A DNA stretch of 64,000 bases. It comes from Gelria sp. Kuro-4 (GTDB lineage: Bacteria; Bacillota; DTU030; DUMP01). The DNA lies in NCBI RefSeq assembly GCF_019668485.1, contig NZ_AP024619.1:1239001-1303000 (forward strand). Direction: 5' to 3'. Positions 19,643 to 29,314 of the stretch are shown piece by piece. The number at the start of each line of letters is the position of its first letter. The stretch's first letter is position 1. The notes under the pieces were generated by a model, which searched no databases, was not told the DNA's origin, and saw only the letters and a program-made list of their open reading frames with translations. The translations under genes and the position numbers were made by a program.

Positions 19643-20687
19643 GGAGGGTTGGAGCTATGCGCGGGCGGGGGTGGACATCGACGCCGGGAATAAGGCCGTA
19701 GAGCGGATCAAGCGGCACGTGGCGGCCACCGCCCGCCCCGGCGTCCTGGGCGGCATCGGCGGGTTTGCGGGGCTGTTCCAGCTGGAGTGGGGCCGGTTTC
19801 GTGACCCGGTGCTGGTCGCAGGCTGCGATGGGGTCGGGACTAAGCTCAAAGTGGCCTTCGCCCTGGGGCGGCACGACACGGTGGGCATCGATGCCGTGGC
19901 CATGTGCGTGAACGACATCCTGGTGCAGGGAGCGGAGCCGCTCTTTTTCCTGGATTACCTGGCCGTGGGGCGCTTGGAGCCGGCGCAGGTGGAGCAGGTG
20001 GTGGCGGGCGTGGCCGCCGGCTGCCGCGCGGCGGGCTGTGCCCTCCTAGGTGGGGAGACGGCGGAGATGCCCGGCTTTTACCCGCCCGGCGAGTACGACC
20101 TGGCCGGCTTTGCCGTGGGTGTGGCGGAGAAGGCGGCGCTGGTGGACGGGAGCGCGATCCGGCCGGGCGATGTGGTGCTGGGCCTGGCCTCGGCCGGCCT
20201 GCACAGCAACGGGTTTTCCCTGGCGCGGCGCGTGCTCCTGGAAGAAGCAGGGCTCAGCCTTAGGGACCGGCTGCCCGCGCTGGGCTGCACGCTGGGTGAG
20301 GAGCTGCTGCGGCCGACGCGCATCTACGTGCGGCCGGTCCGGGAACTCATGCGGCAAGTCAAAGTAAAGGGCATGGCGCACATAACGGGCGGGGGGCTCC
20401 TGGAGAACATCCCGCGCGTGCTGCCGCCCGGCACGCGGGTGCGCCTTGCGGCCGGCAGCTGGCCGGTGCCGCCTATTTTCCAGCTGCTGCGCACCAAGGG
20501 TAACGTGCCCGAGCCGGAGATGCTGCGCACCTTCAACGTCGGGATCGGCTACGTGCTGATTGTCGCTCGGGAGGATAAAGAAGAAGCACTAGAGGTCCTG
20601 ACCGCCGCCGGCGAAAAAGCGATGGTCATCGGTGCGGTAACAGCCGGCGAACCGGGTGTGGAGGTGGAGGGGAGGGTCTTCCCGTGA
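19635..20687 (+). CDS. purM: Phosphoribosylformylglycinamidine cyclo-ligase
   Basis: A 350-aa AIR synthetase closing the imidazole ring with ATP. It shows [32 protein letters not shown] and [11 protein letters not shown]...[10 protein letters not shown] chose ATG 19635, behind AGGAGGAGAA, over an upstream frame that runs through purF. It overlaps purN by 4 nt (GTGA). Confidence 0.97.
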   Translation: MPEEGWSYARAGVDIDAGNKAVERIKRHVAATARPGVLGGIGGFAGLFQLEWGRFRDPVLVAGCDGVGTKLKVAFALGRHDTVGIDAVAMCVNDILVQGAEPLFFLDYLAVGRLEPAQVEQVVAGVAAGCRAAGCALLGGETAEMPGFYPPGEYDLAGFAVGVAEKAALVDGSAIRPGDVVLGLASAGLHSNGFSLARRVLLEEAGLSLRDRLPALGCTLGEELLRPTRIYVRPVRELMRQVKVKGMAHITGGGLLENIPRVLPPGTRVRLAAGSWPVPPIFQLLRTKGNVPEPEMLRTFNVGIGYVLIVAREDKEEALEVLTAAGEKAMVIGAVTAGEPGVEVEGRVFP

Positions 20688-21307
20688 CGGCGAACCTGGC
20701 GGTGCTGGCCTCGGGGCGCGGGACGAACCTGCAGGCCATCATAGAGGCCTGGCAGGCGGGCCGGCTGCCCGTGGACATCGTTGGCGTGGTGAGCGATAAT
20801 CCGGATGCACAGGCCCTGGAGCGCGCCCGGGCGCACGGGCTGCGCGCCGCCGTACTCCCGGCGGCGCTGTACCCGGACCGGCGGGCGTACGGGGCGGCTT
20901 TGGTGGAACTCTTGAAGTCCTGGGGAACAGATATGGTGGCGCTGGCAGGGTTCATGCGCCTGGTGGACCCGGTGGTGGTTCGAGCTTTTCCCAACCGCAT
21001 TCTCAACATTCACCCGGCGCTGCTGCCGGCCTTTCCGGGGCTCCACGCGCAGCGCCAGGCGTTGCAGTACGGGGTGCGGGTGTCGGGCTGCACGGTGCAT
21101 CTGGTGGACGAGGGGATGGACACGGGGCCGATTGTGCTGCAGGCGGCGGTGCCGGTGTTCCCGGATGACACGGAAGAAACCCTGGCCGCCCGCATCCTCA
21201 AGGAGGAGCACCGCCTCTACCCGGAGGCGATCCGCCTCCTGGCTGCCGGGCGCCTCAAGGTGGAGGGGCGGCGGGTGTACATTTCGCCGGAGGAGGTTAC
21301 CTTATGA
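20684..21307 (+). CDS. purN: Phosphoribosylglycinamide formyltransferase
   Basis: A 207-aa folate-dependent GAR transformylase using 10-formyl-THF, a product of Fhs encoded at 30.8 kb. Seen are [12 protein letters not shown], the [10 protein letters not shown] active-site His and [16 protein letters not shown] with the catalytic Asp. GTG start overlaps purM and the end overlaps purH (ATGA). Confidence 0.96.
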   Translation: MTANLAVLASGRGTNLQAIIEAWQAGRLPVDIVGVVSDNPDAQALERARAHGLRAAVLPAALYPDRRAYGAALVELLKSWGTDMVALAGFMRLVDPVVVRAFPNRILNIHPALLPAFPGLHAQRQALQYGVRVSGCTVHLVDEGMDTGPIVLQAAVPVFPDDTEETLAARILKEEHRLYPEAIRLLAAGRLKVEGRRVYISPEEVTL

Positions 21308-22836
21308 TCACCGTTAAACGCGCTTTGCTTTCGGTATCGGATAAGGATGGCATCGTCGAGTTCGCGCGGGGACTGGCCGAACTGGGCGTAGAGATTATCT
21401 CCTCGGGTGGCACGGCGCAGGCGCTGGCGGAGGCCGGGGTTCCGGTACGCCGGGTGGAGGAGGTTACCGGGTTTCCGGAGATCCTGGACGGGCGTGTCAA
21501 AACGCTGCACCCGGCCATTCACGCCGGCATTCTGGCCCGGCGTGACGTCCAGGAACACCTGGCCAAACTTGCGGAGCTGGGCATCCAACCCATCGACCTT
21601 GTTGCGGTGAACCTCTATCCCTTCGCGGCCACCATCGCCAAGCCGAACGTGACGCTGGAAGAGGCCATCGAGAACATCGACATCGGCGGGCCGACCCTCA
21701 TCCGGGCGGCGGCCAAGAACCACCAAGGCGTGGCCGTGGTAGTGAACCCGGTGCGCTATGAAGAAGTCCTGCGGGAGCTGCGCGTAAAAGGCGGCATCAG
21801 CCCTGAGACGGCCTACCACCTGGCTGCCGAGGCCTTTGCCCACACCGCACAGTACGACAGCGTCATCGCCTCCTACCTGGCCGGGCGCCGCGAAGCCTTC
21901 CCGGCGCGCCTCCCCCTTACTTACACCAAGCTGCGCGACCTGCGCTACGGGGAGAACCCGCACCAGAAGGCGGCCCTTTACGCCCAGCCGGGCGCGCAGG
22001 GGGGCATCACCTTTGCCCGCCGGCTGCACGGCAAGGAACTTTCCTTCAACAACATCAGCGACGCCAACGCCGCCTGGGAGCTGGTGCAGGAGTTCAGTGC
22101 GCCCTGTGCCGTGGGCGTAAAGCACATGAACCCGTGCGGCGTGGGGACGGGTCCGGACCTCCTGGCGGCTTGGCGGAAGGCTTATGCGGGCGACCCCGTC
22201 TCCATCTTCGGCGGCATCGTGGCCTTTAACCGCGAGGTGACGGCGGAACTGGCCCGGGCGCTGAGTGAGATCTTCCTCGAGGTGGTCATTGCGCCGGGCT
22301 TCAGCGACGCGGCGCTGGAGGTTCTCAAGGAAAAGAAAAACCGGATCCTGCTGGCTGCCGAGCCCGGCCGGTCGCCGCAGGCCTGGGACCTGCGGGCGGT
22401 GCGCGGCGGTCTCCTGGTGCAGGAGCTGGACGGGCGCGATTACGACCCGGCGGACCTTAAGGTGGTGACACGGCGCGCGCCGTCGGAAGAGGAGCTGGCG
22501 GACCTGACCTTTGCCTGGAAGGTGGTTAAGTATGTGAAGTCCAATGCCGTCGTCCTGGCGCGGGACAGCGGCACGGTGGGCGTGGGCGCCGGGCAGATGA
22601 ACCGCGTGGGGGCGGTGGAGATCGCCGTGCGCCAGGCGGGGGAGAAGGCGCAGGGCGCAGTGCTGGCCTCAGATGCGTTCTTCCCGATGCCGGACTCGGT
22701 GGAAGCGGCGGCGCGGGCCGGGGTGACGGCCATCATCCAGCCGGGCGGCTCCATCCGCGATGCGGACTCCATCCGCGCGGCGGACGCGGCCGGCATCGCC
22801 ATGGTCTTCACCGGCATCCGCCACTTCCGGCACTGA
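21304..22836 (+). CDS. purH: AICAR transformylase/IMP cyclohydrolase
   Basis: A 510-aa bifunctional enzyme for the last two steps to IMP. Residues 1-140 form the MGS-like cyclohydrolase domain ([26 protein letters not shown]). The rest is the transformylase domain with [22 protein letters not shown] and SNAVVLA, ending FTGIRHFRH. It uses 10-formyl-THF. Confidence 0.97.
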   Translation: MITVKRALLSVSDKDGIVEFARGLAELGVEIISSGGTAQALAEAGVPVRRVEEVTGFPEILDGRVKTLHPAIHAGILARRDVQEHLAKLAELGIQPIDLVAVNLYPFAATIAKPNVTLEEAIENIDIGGPTLIRAAAKNHQGVAVVVNPVRYEEVLRELRVKGGISPETAYHLAAEAFAHTAQYDSVIASYLAGRREAFPARLPLTYTKLRDLRYGENPHQKAALYAQPGAQGGITFARRLHGKELSFNNISDANAAWELVQEFSAPCAVGVKHMNPCGVGTGPDLLAAWRKAYAGDPVSIFGGIVAFNREVTAELARALSEIFLEVVIAPGFSDAALEVLKEKKNRILLAAEPGRSPQAWDLRAVRGGLLVQELDGRDYDPADLKVVTRRAPSEEELADLTFAWKVVKYVKSNAVVLARDSGTVGVGAGQMNRVGAVEIAVRQAGEKAQGAVLASDAFFPMPDSVEAAARAGVTAIIQPGGSIRDADSIRAADAAGIAMVFTGIRHFRH

Positions 22837-22851
22837 GTGGAGGTGAGCCGG

Positions 22852-24123
22852 ATGAAGGTGCTTGTGGTGGGTGCAGGCGGGCGGGAGCACGCGCTGGTGT
22901 GGAAGCTGGCGCAGAGCCCGCGGGTGAAGAAGGTGTACTGCGCGCCGGGCAACGCCGGGACGGCGGAGCTGGCGGAGAACGTGCCCATCGGCGCCACGGA
23001 TGTCGCCACGCTCACGGAGTGGGCGGCGGCGCACGACATCGACCTCACCGTGGTCGGCCCGGAGGCGCCGCTCACGGCGGGGCTGGTGGATGCCTTCAGG
23101 GCGCGGGGACTTTCAGCGTATGGGCCCACCCGCAAGGCGGCGGCCATTGAAGGCAGCAAGGTCTTCAGCAAAAACCTGATGCACAAGTACGGGATACCCA
23201 CCGCTGAATACCGGGTGTTTACCGATGCGGAAGAAGCCCGCCGCTATGTCAGAGCAAAGGGCGCTCCACTCGTTCTCAAGGCCGAAGGCTTGGCCGCCGG
23301 CAAGGGAGTTATCGTAGCGCCGACCGAAGAAGAAGCCCTTGACGCCATCCATACGATCCTCGAAGAGCAGGCCTTCGGGGCCGCAGGTGAGCGCCTCATC
23401 ATCGAAGAGTACCTCGAGGGTGAAGAGGTAACCGTGCTGGCCTTCGCCGACGGCGAGCACGTCCTTATGCTGGCGCCGTCCCAGGACCACAAGCGGGCGT
23501 TTGACGGCGACCGGGGTCCCAACACCGGCGGCATGGGCGCCTACTCGCCGGTGCCGGCGCTCACGCCGGACACAGCGTGCCGCGTCGAGGCCGAGATCCT
23601 GCGGCCCACCGTTGCGGCCCTGGCCGCAGAAGGCTCCCCCTACCGCGGCGTGCTCTACGCCGGCCTGATGCTTACGGCTGCGGGTCCCAAGGTGCTCGAA
23701 TTCAACGCGCGCTTCGGCGACCCGGAGGCGCAGGCCGTCCTGCCGCGCCTGGCGACGGACCTGGTGGAGGTGGCTGAGGCCACGCTGGCCGGCCGCCTGG
23801 ACCGCATCAGCCTCGCCTGGCGCCCCGCAGCGGCCTTGGCCGTGGTCTTGGCCTCAGGCGGTTACCCGGGGCACTATGAGACGGGCTTTCCCATCCAGGG
23901 GCTCAAAGAGGCGGCGGCACAGCCGGACACCCTGGTCTTTTACGCCGGTACGCGCCGGGAAGGAAACCAGGTCGTCACCGCCGGAGGCCGCGTGCTGGCC
24001 GTAACCGCTCTCGGCTCCGACCTCAAAGCCGCCCGGGAGCGTGCCTACCAGGCGGTGGAAATGATCCGGTTTTCCGGCCGCCGCTTCCGCCGCGACATCG
24101 GCTGGCGGGCCCTCCGCAGCTAG
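22852..24123 (+). CDS. purD: Phosphoribosylamine-glycine ligase
   Basis: A 423-aa ATP-grasp enzyme joining phosphoribosylamine and glycine. It has the N-terminal MKVLVVGAGGREHAL, ATP-grasp elements LKAEGLAAGKGVIVAPT and EEYLEGEEVTVLAF, and VLEFNARFGDPE with metal-binding residues. ATG 22852 follows GGAGGTGAG; an upstream in-frame GTG lies before that site. Last gene of the operon, followed by a long hairpin. Confidence 0.97.
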   Translation: MKVLVVGAGGREHALVWKLAQSPRVKKVYCAPGNAGTAELAENVPIGATDVATLTEWAAAHDIDLTVVGPEAPLTAGLVDAFRARGLSAYGPTRKAAAIEGSKVFSKNLMHKYGIPTAEYRVFTDAEEARRYVRAKGAPLVLKAEGLAAGKGVIVAPTEEEALDAIHTILEEQAFGAAGERLIIEEYLEGEEVTVLAFADGEHVLMLAPSQDHKRAFDGDRGPNTGGMGAYSPVPALTPDTACRVEAEILRPTVAALAAEGSPYRGVLYAGLMLTAAGPKVLEFNARFGDPEAQAVLPRLATDLVEVAEATLAGRLDRISLAWRPAAALAVVLASGGYPGHYETGFPIQGLKEAAAQPDTLVFYAGTRREGNQVVTAGGRVLAVTALGSDLKAARERAYQAVEMIRFSGRRFRRDIGWRALRS

Positions 24124-24135
24124 CCTGAAAGTGCG

Positions 24136-24178
24136 CACTCGAGCAGGAGGGGGCGGTCAGCCCCCTCCTGCTCGAGTG
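24136..24178 (+). terminator. 19-bp perfect stem at the end of the purine operon
   Basis: Arms 24136-24154 and 24160-24178 pair perfectly around a 5-nt loop. It lies between the convergent ends of purD and the M20 gene and is symmetrical, so it may stop both, although neither side has a clear U-run. Confidence 0.7.
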
Positions 24179-24194
24179 TGAGTTGCACTGGATT

Positions 24195-25436
24195 CTAATA
24201 GTGCGCGGCACCGGCCCCGTTCAGGAATTCCAGGATGGCAAGCGCATACAGGCGGGTTGTTTCCAGCAGCTGATCGATGTCCACCCATTCATCGTACTGG
24301 TGGGGTACCTCGCGAACCCCGGACCCGGTTACCACTACGGGGATGTTCTTCCAAGCCGAGAGGAAGGTGCCGTCCGTCGCGCCTGGAACACCGTCGTACA
24401 CGGGTTCCCGGCCGGTGAGCAGGCGGTAGGCGGCAGCGACGGCTTGTACGATGGGTTCTTCCAGCGCTGTAGCGGTAACCGGCCGGTCTTCAATCCACTC
24501 AAGCTCGATGCGCGCCTTCTCGGGGTCGGCATCCTCTAAGCGGCGGGCGATACCTTGCAGGTCCTTGTAAATCTGTTCATGGTTTTGGCCGGAAACCGTG
24601 CGGATGTCATAGGCGACCAGGCAGTCGGCCGGCAACACGTTCAGCTGCCCTTCGCCTTCGGCCGGAGCTTTAACCACGGTGGGAGTGAGACTTGGAACGC
24701 CCAGGTAAGGGTGCCGCCCCAGGCGCTGGACCTCTTGCTGCTCGTAGGCCGCCACCTCCAGGATGAATTTGGCCATCCGGGTGTTCGGGTTAACGCCGGC
24801 GAAAGGCATGCAGCCGTGGGCTTGTTTGCCTTTGACGTGCACCAGCACGCGCATGGCGCCTTTCTGGGCCACGCAGATGCGGTTATCCTCCGGCTCGCAA
24901 ATCAACGCAGCATCAACAGAATCGGCCCAGCCTTGTTCGATGAAGTGCTTGATCCCGAGCATCATACCCTCTTCGTCAACGGGGATGGCCAGCATGATCG
25001 ACCCAGGGAAGTCCACGCCACTTTCGAGGACGCCCTTCACCGCCATAACCGCGGAGGTGATGCCGTTCTTCGTGTCGCAGGCACCGCGCCCGTAAAGACG
25101 CCGGCCGACGATCTCCGCACCGAAGGGAGCGTGGGTCCAGCCGGCAGGGTTTCCGGGCGTCACAACGTCGCTGTGGGCTTCGAGGAGAAGGCAGGGGCCG
25201 GGCCGCGTGCCGCGGACGATGCCGATCACGTTGGGGCGTCCCGGCGCCACTTCTTCAACGTGTACCTCAACTCCCATGTTGCGCAGGAAGGCGGCTACGT
25301 AATCGGCGACACGTTCTTCATTCCGGCCGGGTTCGTCGGGGCTGTATACGCTGGGAATTCTCACCAGATCCTGCAGGAGGGAAACCACGTCCCCTTCGCT
25401 GATGGCGGCCAGCACCTTTTGGTAATCAGGTTTCAC
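24195..25436 (-). CDS. M20 family metallohydrolase (ArgE/DapE/peptidase type)
   Basis: A 413-aa zinc hydrolase. Metal-site blocks are in order: LLLEAHSDVVTPG (His), LYGRGACDTKNG (Asp), IPVDEEGMMLG (Glu-Glu), ICEPEDN, and a late VPHQYDEWVD (His). A lid/dimerisation domain sits between about 190 and 310. Members remove acyl groups from amino acids or cleave small peptides; substrate is not fixed by sequence. GTG start with AAAGGAG 10 nt upstream. It is 21 bp downstream of the PanF-like gene, so the pair may import and hydrolyse one compound. Confidence 0.85.
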   Translation of the reverse strand: MKPDYQKVLAAISEGDVVSLLQDLVRIPSVYSPDEPGRNEERVADYVAAFLRNMGVEVHVEEVAPGRPNVIGIVRGTRPGPCLLLEAHSDVVTPGNPAGWTHAPFGAEIVGRRLYGRGACDTKNGITSAVMAVKGVLESGVDFPGSIMLAIPVDEEGMMLGIKHFIEQGWADSVDAALICEPEDNRICVAQKGAMRVLVHVKGKQAHGCMPFAGVNPNTRMAKFILEVAAYEQQEVQRLGRHPYLGVPSLTPTVVKAPAEGEGQLNVLPADCLVAYDIRTVSGQNHEQIYKDLQGIARRLEDADPEKARIELEWIEDRPVTATALEEPIVQAVAAAYRLLTGREPVYDGVPGATDGTFLSAWKNIPVVVTGSGVREVPHQYDEWVDIDQLLETTRLYALAILEFLNGAGAAHY

Positions 25437-25457
25437 TGCGTATGGACTCCTTTCTTC

Positions 25458-26933
25458 CTAGTCTTCGGCATAGCCCCAGAATTTCTTGATTGTTTCGCAC
25501 TTGGGTTCCTGCGTCAGGGCAGTGACGAGCAGGAAGGAGCCCAGACTGATGAGCAGAGTAGGGACGATGGGGTGAAGCCCCAACGGCCTGGGCACGAAAG
25601 CACTGAACCAAACGAACGCCAACACACCGCCGACTTGGGAGGCGACGGCACCTGCAGCGTTAGCCCGTTTCCAGTACAGTCCTAACAGCAGCGGCCAGAA
25701 AAAGGCAGCCTGGAGGCCGCCAAAAGCAAAGAGATTCACCCAGATGATTAGGCTGGGTGGTTTAAGAGCCAAGGCAAGGATCAGAAGACTGAGCAGGATG
25801 TTGCACGCCTGGCTTAGGCGTTTCAAACAATTTTCATCGGCGGATGGATTGATGTAGTTGAGATAGATGTCTTTAATTATGGTTCCGGCCATGTAGATAA
25901 GCTGGGAATCCACTGTGGACATGATGGCCGCCAGAGGTGCTGCGAGAACAAGCGCGGCAAGGAAGGGGGGCAGGACCTGGAGCGCCAGTGTGGGGATGGT
26001 CATGTCCGTGACGGTAACCTTGGGGATGACGGCCTGGGCGAATACACCAACAAGGTGCATGCCCAGCATGAGAGCACCCGTGACCACGGTACCGATGACT
26101 ATGGCGCTGTGCATTGCACGTGAATCGCGGTAGGCCATGGCGCGCACCGCATTTTGCGGTAGGCCGAGAAGCCCGATGCAAACAAGCACCCAGAATGACG
26201 AAATCCAAGGAAGGCTGATAAAATGCTTGACCCCGAAGGGGGTGAGCAGCTCAGGATTCTTTGCCGCCAGTTGTTGAACGATAGCAGCTGTGCCTCCGCC
26301 TGCTTTGACAGTGGCTACCAGCAAGACTATCGTGCCGACAAACATGATGGTTCCGTTGATTGAGTCGTTCAACACCACCGCTAGGAAGCCACCGAGTGTA
26401 ACATAGATCATCACTACAAAACTAAAGAGAATTAGAGAGAGGACGTAATCAAATCTGGTAACCGATTGGAACAGGCGGGCACCGCCAATAAATTGCGCTA
26501 CCACGGCGGCAACTAAGAACACTACAACAAAGAAGGCGGAGCTAAGGACGACTAATTTGTTGCCGTCGTAACGTTCACGCAAGAAGTCGACCACCGTGAT
26601 AGCCTTGATTCTGCGAGCGATGATGGCGAAGCGCTTTCCGAGGATGCCAAGTGTTAGGTACATGGCCGGCAATTGAATCATGGCCAGCAGAACCCAGCCC
26701 AAGCCTTGTTGATAGGCCGTACCGGGACCACCGAGAAAACTGCTGGCACTGATGTAGGTGGCAACCAGAGTCATGGCCAGGACAAAGCCGTTTAAGCCGC
26801 GGCCACCCAGAAAGTACCCGGCGATGAAGCCGCCACCTTCTTTCTGCCGTATGCGTGCAGCATATACGCCTACGCCCACTAAAACGCCCAAGTAAACAAA
26901 CACCAGTGTTGTAAGAAGTGCTTGCTCGTTCAT
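25458..26933 (-). CDS. panF: Sodium:solute symporter, PanF (pantothenate) type
   Basis: A 491-aa SSS-family carrier with about 13 hydrophobic helices. The block FVLAMTLVATYISASSFLGG, then GPGTAYQQGLGWVLLAMIQ, is very close to the E. coli PanF sequence as I remember it, and the adjacent YhdT-like gene is the normal PanF partner. Sodium-driven pantothenate uptake is therefore the best guess, but SSS specificity is hard to assign. It overlaps yhdT by 4 nt and is followed by the M20 hydrolase. Base composition here is visibly lower in G+C than in the flanking operons. Confidence 0.75.
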   Translation of the reverse strand: MNEQALLTTLVFVYLGVLVGVGVYAARIRQKEGGGFIAGYFLGGRGLNGFVLAMTLVATYISASSFLGGPGTAYQQGLGWVLLAMIQLPAMYLTLGILGKRFAIIARRIKAITVVDFLRERYDGNKLVVLSSAFFVVVFLVAAVVAQFIGGARLFQSVTRFDYVLSLILFSFVVMIYVTLGGFLAVVLNDSINGTIMFVGTIVLLVATVKAGGGTAAIVQQLAAKNPELLTPFGVKHFISLPWISSFWVLVCIGLLGLPQNAVRAMAYRDSRAMHSAIVIGTVVTGALMLGMHLVGVFAQAVIPKVTVTDMTIPTLALQVLPPFLAALVLAAPLAAIMSTVDSQLIYMAGTIIKDIYLNYINPSADENCLKRLSQACNILLSLLILALALKPPSLIIWVNLFAFGGLQAAFFWPLLLGLYWKRANAAGAVASQVGGVLAFVWFSAFVPRPLGLHPIVPTLLISLGSFLLVTALTQEPKCETIKKFWGYAED

Positions 26934-27226
26934 TGTTCCCCATCGCCTCCCTCGGCGGTGTGCGTGTCATCCAGAGGGATGTCCCGGAAGAAAACCCGTA
27001 CAGCCAACCAAGCCAGGACACTGAAAACGAGATAACCGAGGACGCAGCTATAGAAAAACCAATCAGGCAGGCCAAGAACATAGCCATATGTTTCAACTGG
27101 ACGAGAACCAAGGCCGTATGCGAAACCATACCACCAGACGACATTGAGGACAAAGAGGGCCAACATTATTAGTGCTTCTTTACCACACTGCCGAAAACGA
27201 TAGTCTCCCTGTACCTTGCCTTTCAT
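26930..27226 (-). CDS. yhdT: YhdT/DUF997 small membrane protein
   Basis: A 98-aa protein with two hydrophobic helices (ALIMLALFVLNVVWWYGFAY and a second near residues 58-78). It matches the DUF997/YhdT family that precedes panF in enterobacteria. Start ATG at 27226 is behind GGGGAGGAG. It may be an accessory subunit of the symporter; role unproven. Leads the three-gene minus-strand operon. Confidence 0.8.
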   Translation of the reverse strand: MKGKVQGDYRFRQCGKEALIMLALFVLNVVWWYGFAYGLGSRPVETYGYVLGLPDWFFYSCVLGYLVFSVLAWLAVRVFFRDIPLDDTHTAEGGDGEQ

Positions 27227-27757
27227 ACGCGCTCCTCCCCCAGTTGGCATCGTGTTTCAGCCGCTAAACGGTCGCTGTTGCTTCTTTCACTCTCCTTTTC
27301 CTCTTTTCAAAACTACTCAAAAATATCACTACAAAATTCGGTTACCTTAGGGCAACCCCTCTAAAGTTAATTGACCTCATATTACCACATAATTGCTTTT
27401 TTTGCTACACTACCCTGCTGATCGGACGGCACGAAAGCGTGGTCCCAACTACCTGTGCCGGGCAATAACCTGCGCCTTTTTGGACAGGTTCTGGACAAAA
27501 GGTGATTCTGAAACCATGTCGAATAGTAAACCAACGCGCAGGTTGAAGGTGTTGATGCTCTGGAAGGTGTGTCCTCCGTGACGGCGCTTCAAGTGGTAAA
27601 TGAGCAAAGGTGGCGGAGAGGCGTTTTTAAGCGGCTGACGGGTGTTTTGCCCAGCGAATACAGGGGTAGGGCCAGAGCGCCGTCCAGGAAAGGGGGGGAT
27701 GCCCGGGGAACGGTAGGCCTAGACAGTTGAAAAGAAAACAGGAGGTGGAAAAACACG
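27227..27757 (+). other. Intergenic region, no gene recognised
   Basis: About 530 bp between divergent yhdT and dctP. The part from 27290 to 27410 is A+T-rich. Short open frames, such as one starting near 27393, lack ribosome sites or recognisable protein character. It must carry promoters for both directions but I cannot pick convincing -35/-10 pairs. Confidence 0.5.
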
Positions 27758-28774
27758 TTGACTAGAAAGGGCTTCATGGTGGTGGGGACCGTTGTCCTCG
27801 TACTCACGCTTGTTCTGACCGGTTGCCAAACCAGCGCTCCTAAGTCCGGCGGTGAGGCAGGGAAAACGCAAACAGTCACTCTTAAGGCCGGCCACCCGGT
27901 GGCGGAAACCCATCCGTACCACTTGGGCCTGGTGAAGTTCGCCGAATTGGTGGACCAGAAAACCAACGGTCAGATTAAGATCGACATCTATGCCAACGGT
28001 CAGCTCGGCAACGAGCGCGACATGATCGAGGGTCTGCAGCTCGGCACCCTTGACCTGGTGGTCACCTCCACCGGCCCGGTGAGCAACTTCGTGCCGGAGA
28101 TGGGTGTGGTGGACCTGCCGTTCCTCTTCCGCGACCGCCGGCATGCGTACAATGTGCTCGATGGCCCGATCGGACAAGACCTCTTGAAGAAGTTCGCGGC
28201 CAAGAACATCGTGGGCCTGGCGTTTTGGGAGAACGGCTTCCGGCACCTGACCAACTCCAAGCACCCGGTGAATGCCCCGGCCGATGTGCAGGGTCTCAAG
28301 GTGCGCACCATGGAAAACCCGGTACACCAGGAGACTTTCCGTGTGCTGGGGGCCGACCCTACGCCCATGGCCTGGAGCGAGGTGTTTACGGCGCTGCAGC
28401 AGAAGACCATCGACGGTCAGGAGAACCCCATCCCCATCATTTACAATCAGAAGATCTACGAGGCGCAGAAGTATCTGGCCCTCACCGGGCACTTCTACTC
28501 GCCGTCGCTCCTTCTTATGAGCAAGGCGGCCTTCGATAAGCTTACTCCTGAACAACAAAAGATCATCCAGGAAGCGGCGATTGAGGCCGCCAACTACGAG
28601 CGTGAGCAAATAAAGAAGCAAGAGGACGAACAGGTGGACAAGCTGAAGGCGGCCGGCATGGAGATCACCGAGCCGGATCGCGCGGCTTTCCAGGAAGCAA
28701 CGAAGAGCGTTTATGATAAATTTGCACCGCAATTCGGCCAAGAACTGATCCAGAAGATTCTGAACACGAATTGA
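27758..28774 (+). CDS. dctP: TRAP transporter substrate-binding lipoprotein, DctP type
   Basis: A 338-aa receptor. Signal peptide with lipobox VLTGC (Cys23), then the DctP fold: KAGHPVAETHPYHLGLVKFA, NGQLGNERDMIEGLQLGTLD, VRTMENPVHQETFRVLGADP and the Arg of KVRTMENP, which in this family binds the ligand carboxylate. It captures an organic acid outside the membrane for DctQM. Start TTG 27758 lies behind CAGGAGGTGG. The ligand cannot be named; C4-dicarboxylates, sugar acids and 2-oxoacids are all possible. Confidence 0.9.
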   Translation: MTRKGFMVVGTVVLVLTLVLTGCQTSAPKSGGEAGKTQTVTLKAGHPVAETHPYHLGLVKFAELVDQKTNGQIKIDIYANGQLGNERDMIEGLQLGTLDLVVTSTGPVSNFVPEMGVVDLPFLFRDRRHAYNVLDGPIGQDLLKKFAAKNIVGLAFWENGFRHLTNSKHPVNAPADVQGLKVRTMENPVHQETFRVLGADPTPMAWSEVFTALQQKTIDGQENPIPIIYNQKIYEAQKYLALTGHFYSPSLLLMSKAAFDKLTPEQQKIIQEAAIEAANYEREQIKKQEDEQVDKLKAAGMEITEPDRAAFQEATKSVYDKFAPQFGQELIQKILNTN

Positions 28775-28834
28775 CGTGCTAAGTCGGGCGGGGACGGGAG
28801 GCAGTGCCCGTCCCCGCAAAGGAGCGTGAACGAC

Positions 28835-29314
28835 ATGCGTTTTCTCAGCCGGCTCAGCCAGATGCTTGCGTCTCTCTCGGAAAGCCTGCTCTACTTCCTC
28901 TTGGCCGTCATGGTGGCGACCACCTTCCTGCAGGTCTTTTTCCGTTACGTCATCTTTCATTCCCTGCCCTGGTCGGAGGAGGTCTCCCGCTATGCCCTGG
29001 TGTGGCTTACCTTTATCGGCGCCAGCTACGGATTAAGGTGCGGGGTTCACGTGGCGGTGGAGGCCCTGGTGGAGGCGTTACCGCCGGGGGCGAGACGGCT
29101 GCTCAAGGCGGGCAGCTATGCCCTCACTGCTTTCCTAGGGGCGGTTCTGGCGGTCTACGGCTTTAAGCTGGCTCAGGTGAACATGGGCCAGCTTTCCCCG
29201 TCGCTGCACATTCCCATCGGCCTGGCCTACGCGGCGGTGCCGGTGGGGGGCGTGTGCCTTTTCATCCATGCCCTTGCCCTGCTTAAGCCGTCGCCGGAGG
29301 AGGTCGAAAGCTGA
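28835..29314 (+). CDS. dctQ: TRAP transporter small permease
   Basis: A 159-aa membrane protein with four helices and the DctQ motifs FFRYVIFHSLPWSEEVSRY and ALVWLTFIGASYGLR. ATG 28835 has the better spacing from GGAG (28821); GTG 28826 is too close. It overlaps dctM by one base. Confidence 0.9.
   Translation: MRFLSRLSQMLASLSESLLYFLLAVMVATTFLQVFFRYVIFHSLPWSEEVSRYALVWLTFIGASYGLRCGVHVAVEALVEALPPGARRLLKAGSYALTAFLGAVLAVYGFKLAQVNMGQLSPSLHIPIGLAYAAVPVGGVCLFIHALALLKPSPEEVES

Noticed and set aside
27393-27581. Open frame of 62 codons upstream of dctP
   Set aside because: No ribosome site, mixed composition and no protein-like pattern; an internal ATG near 27516 is also poorly placed.
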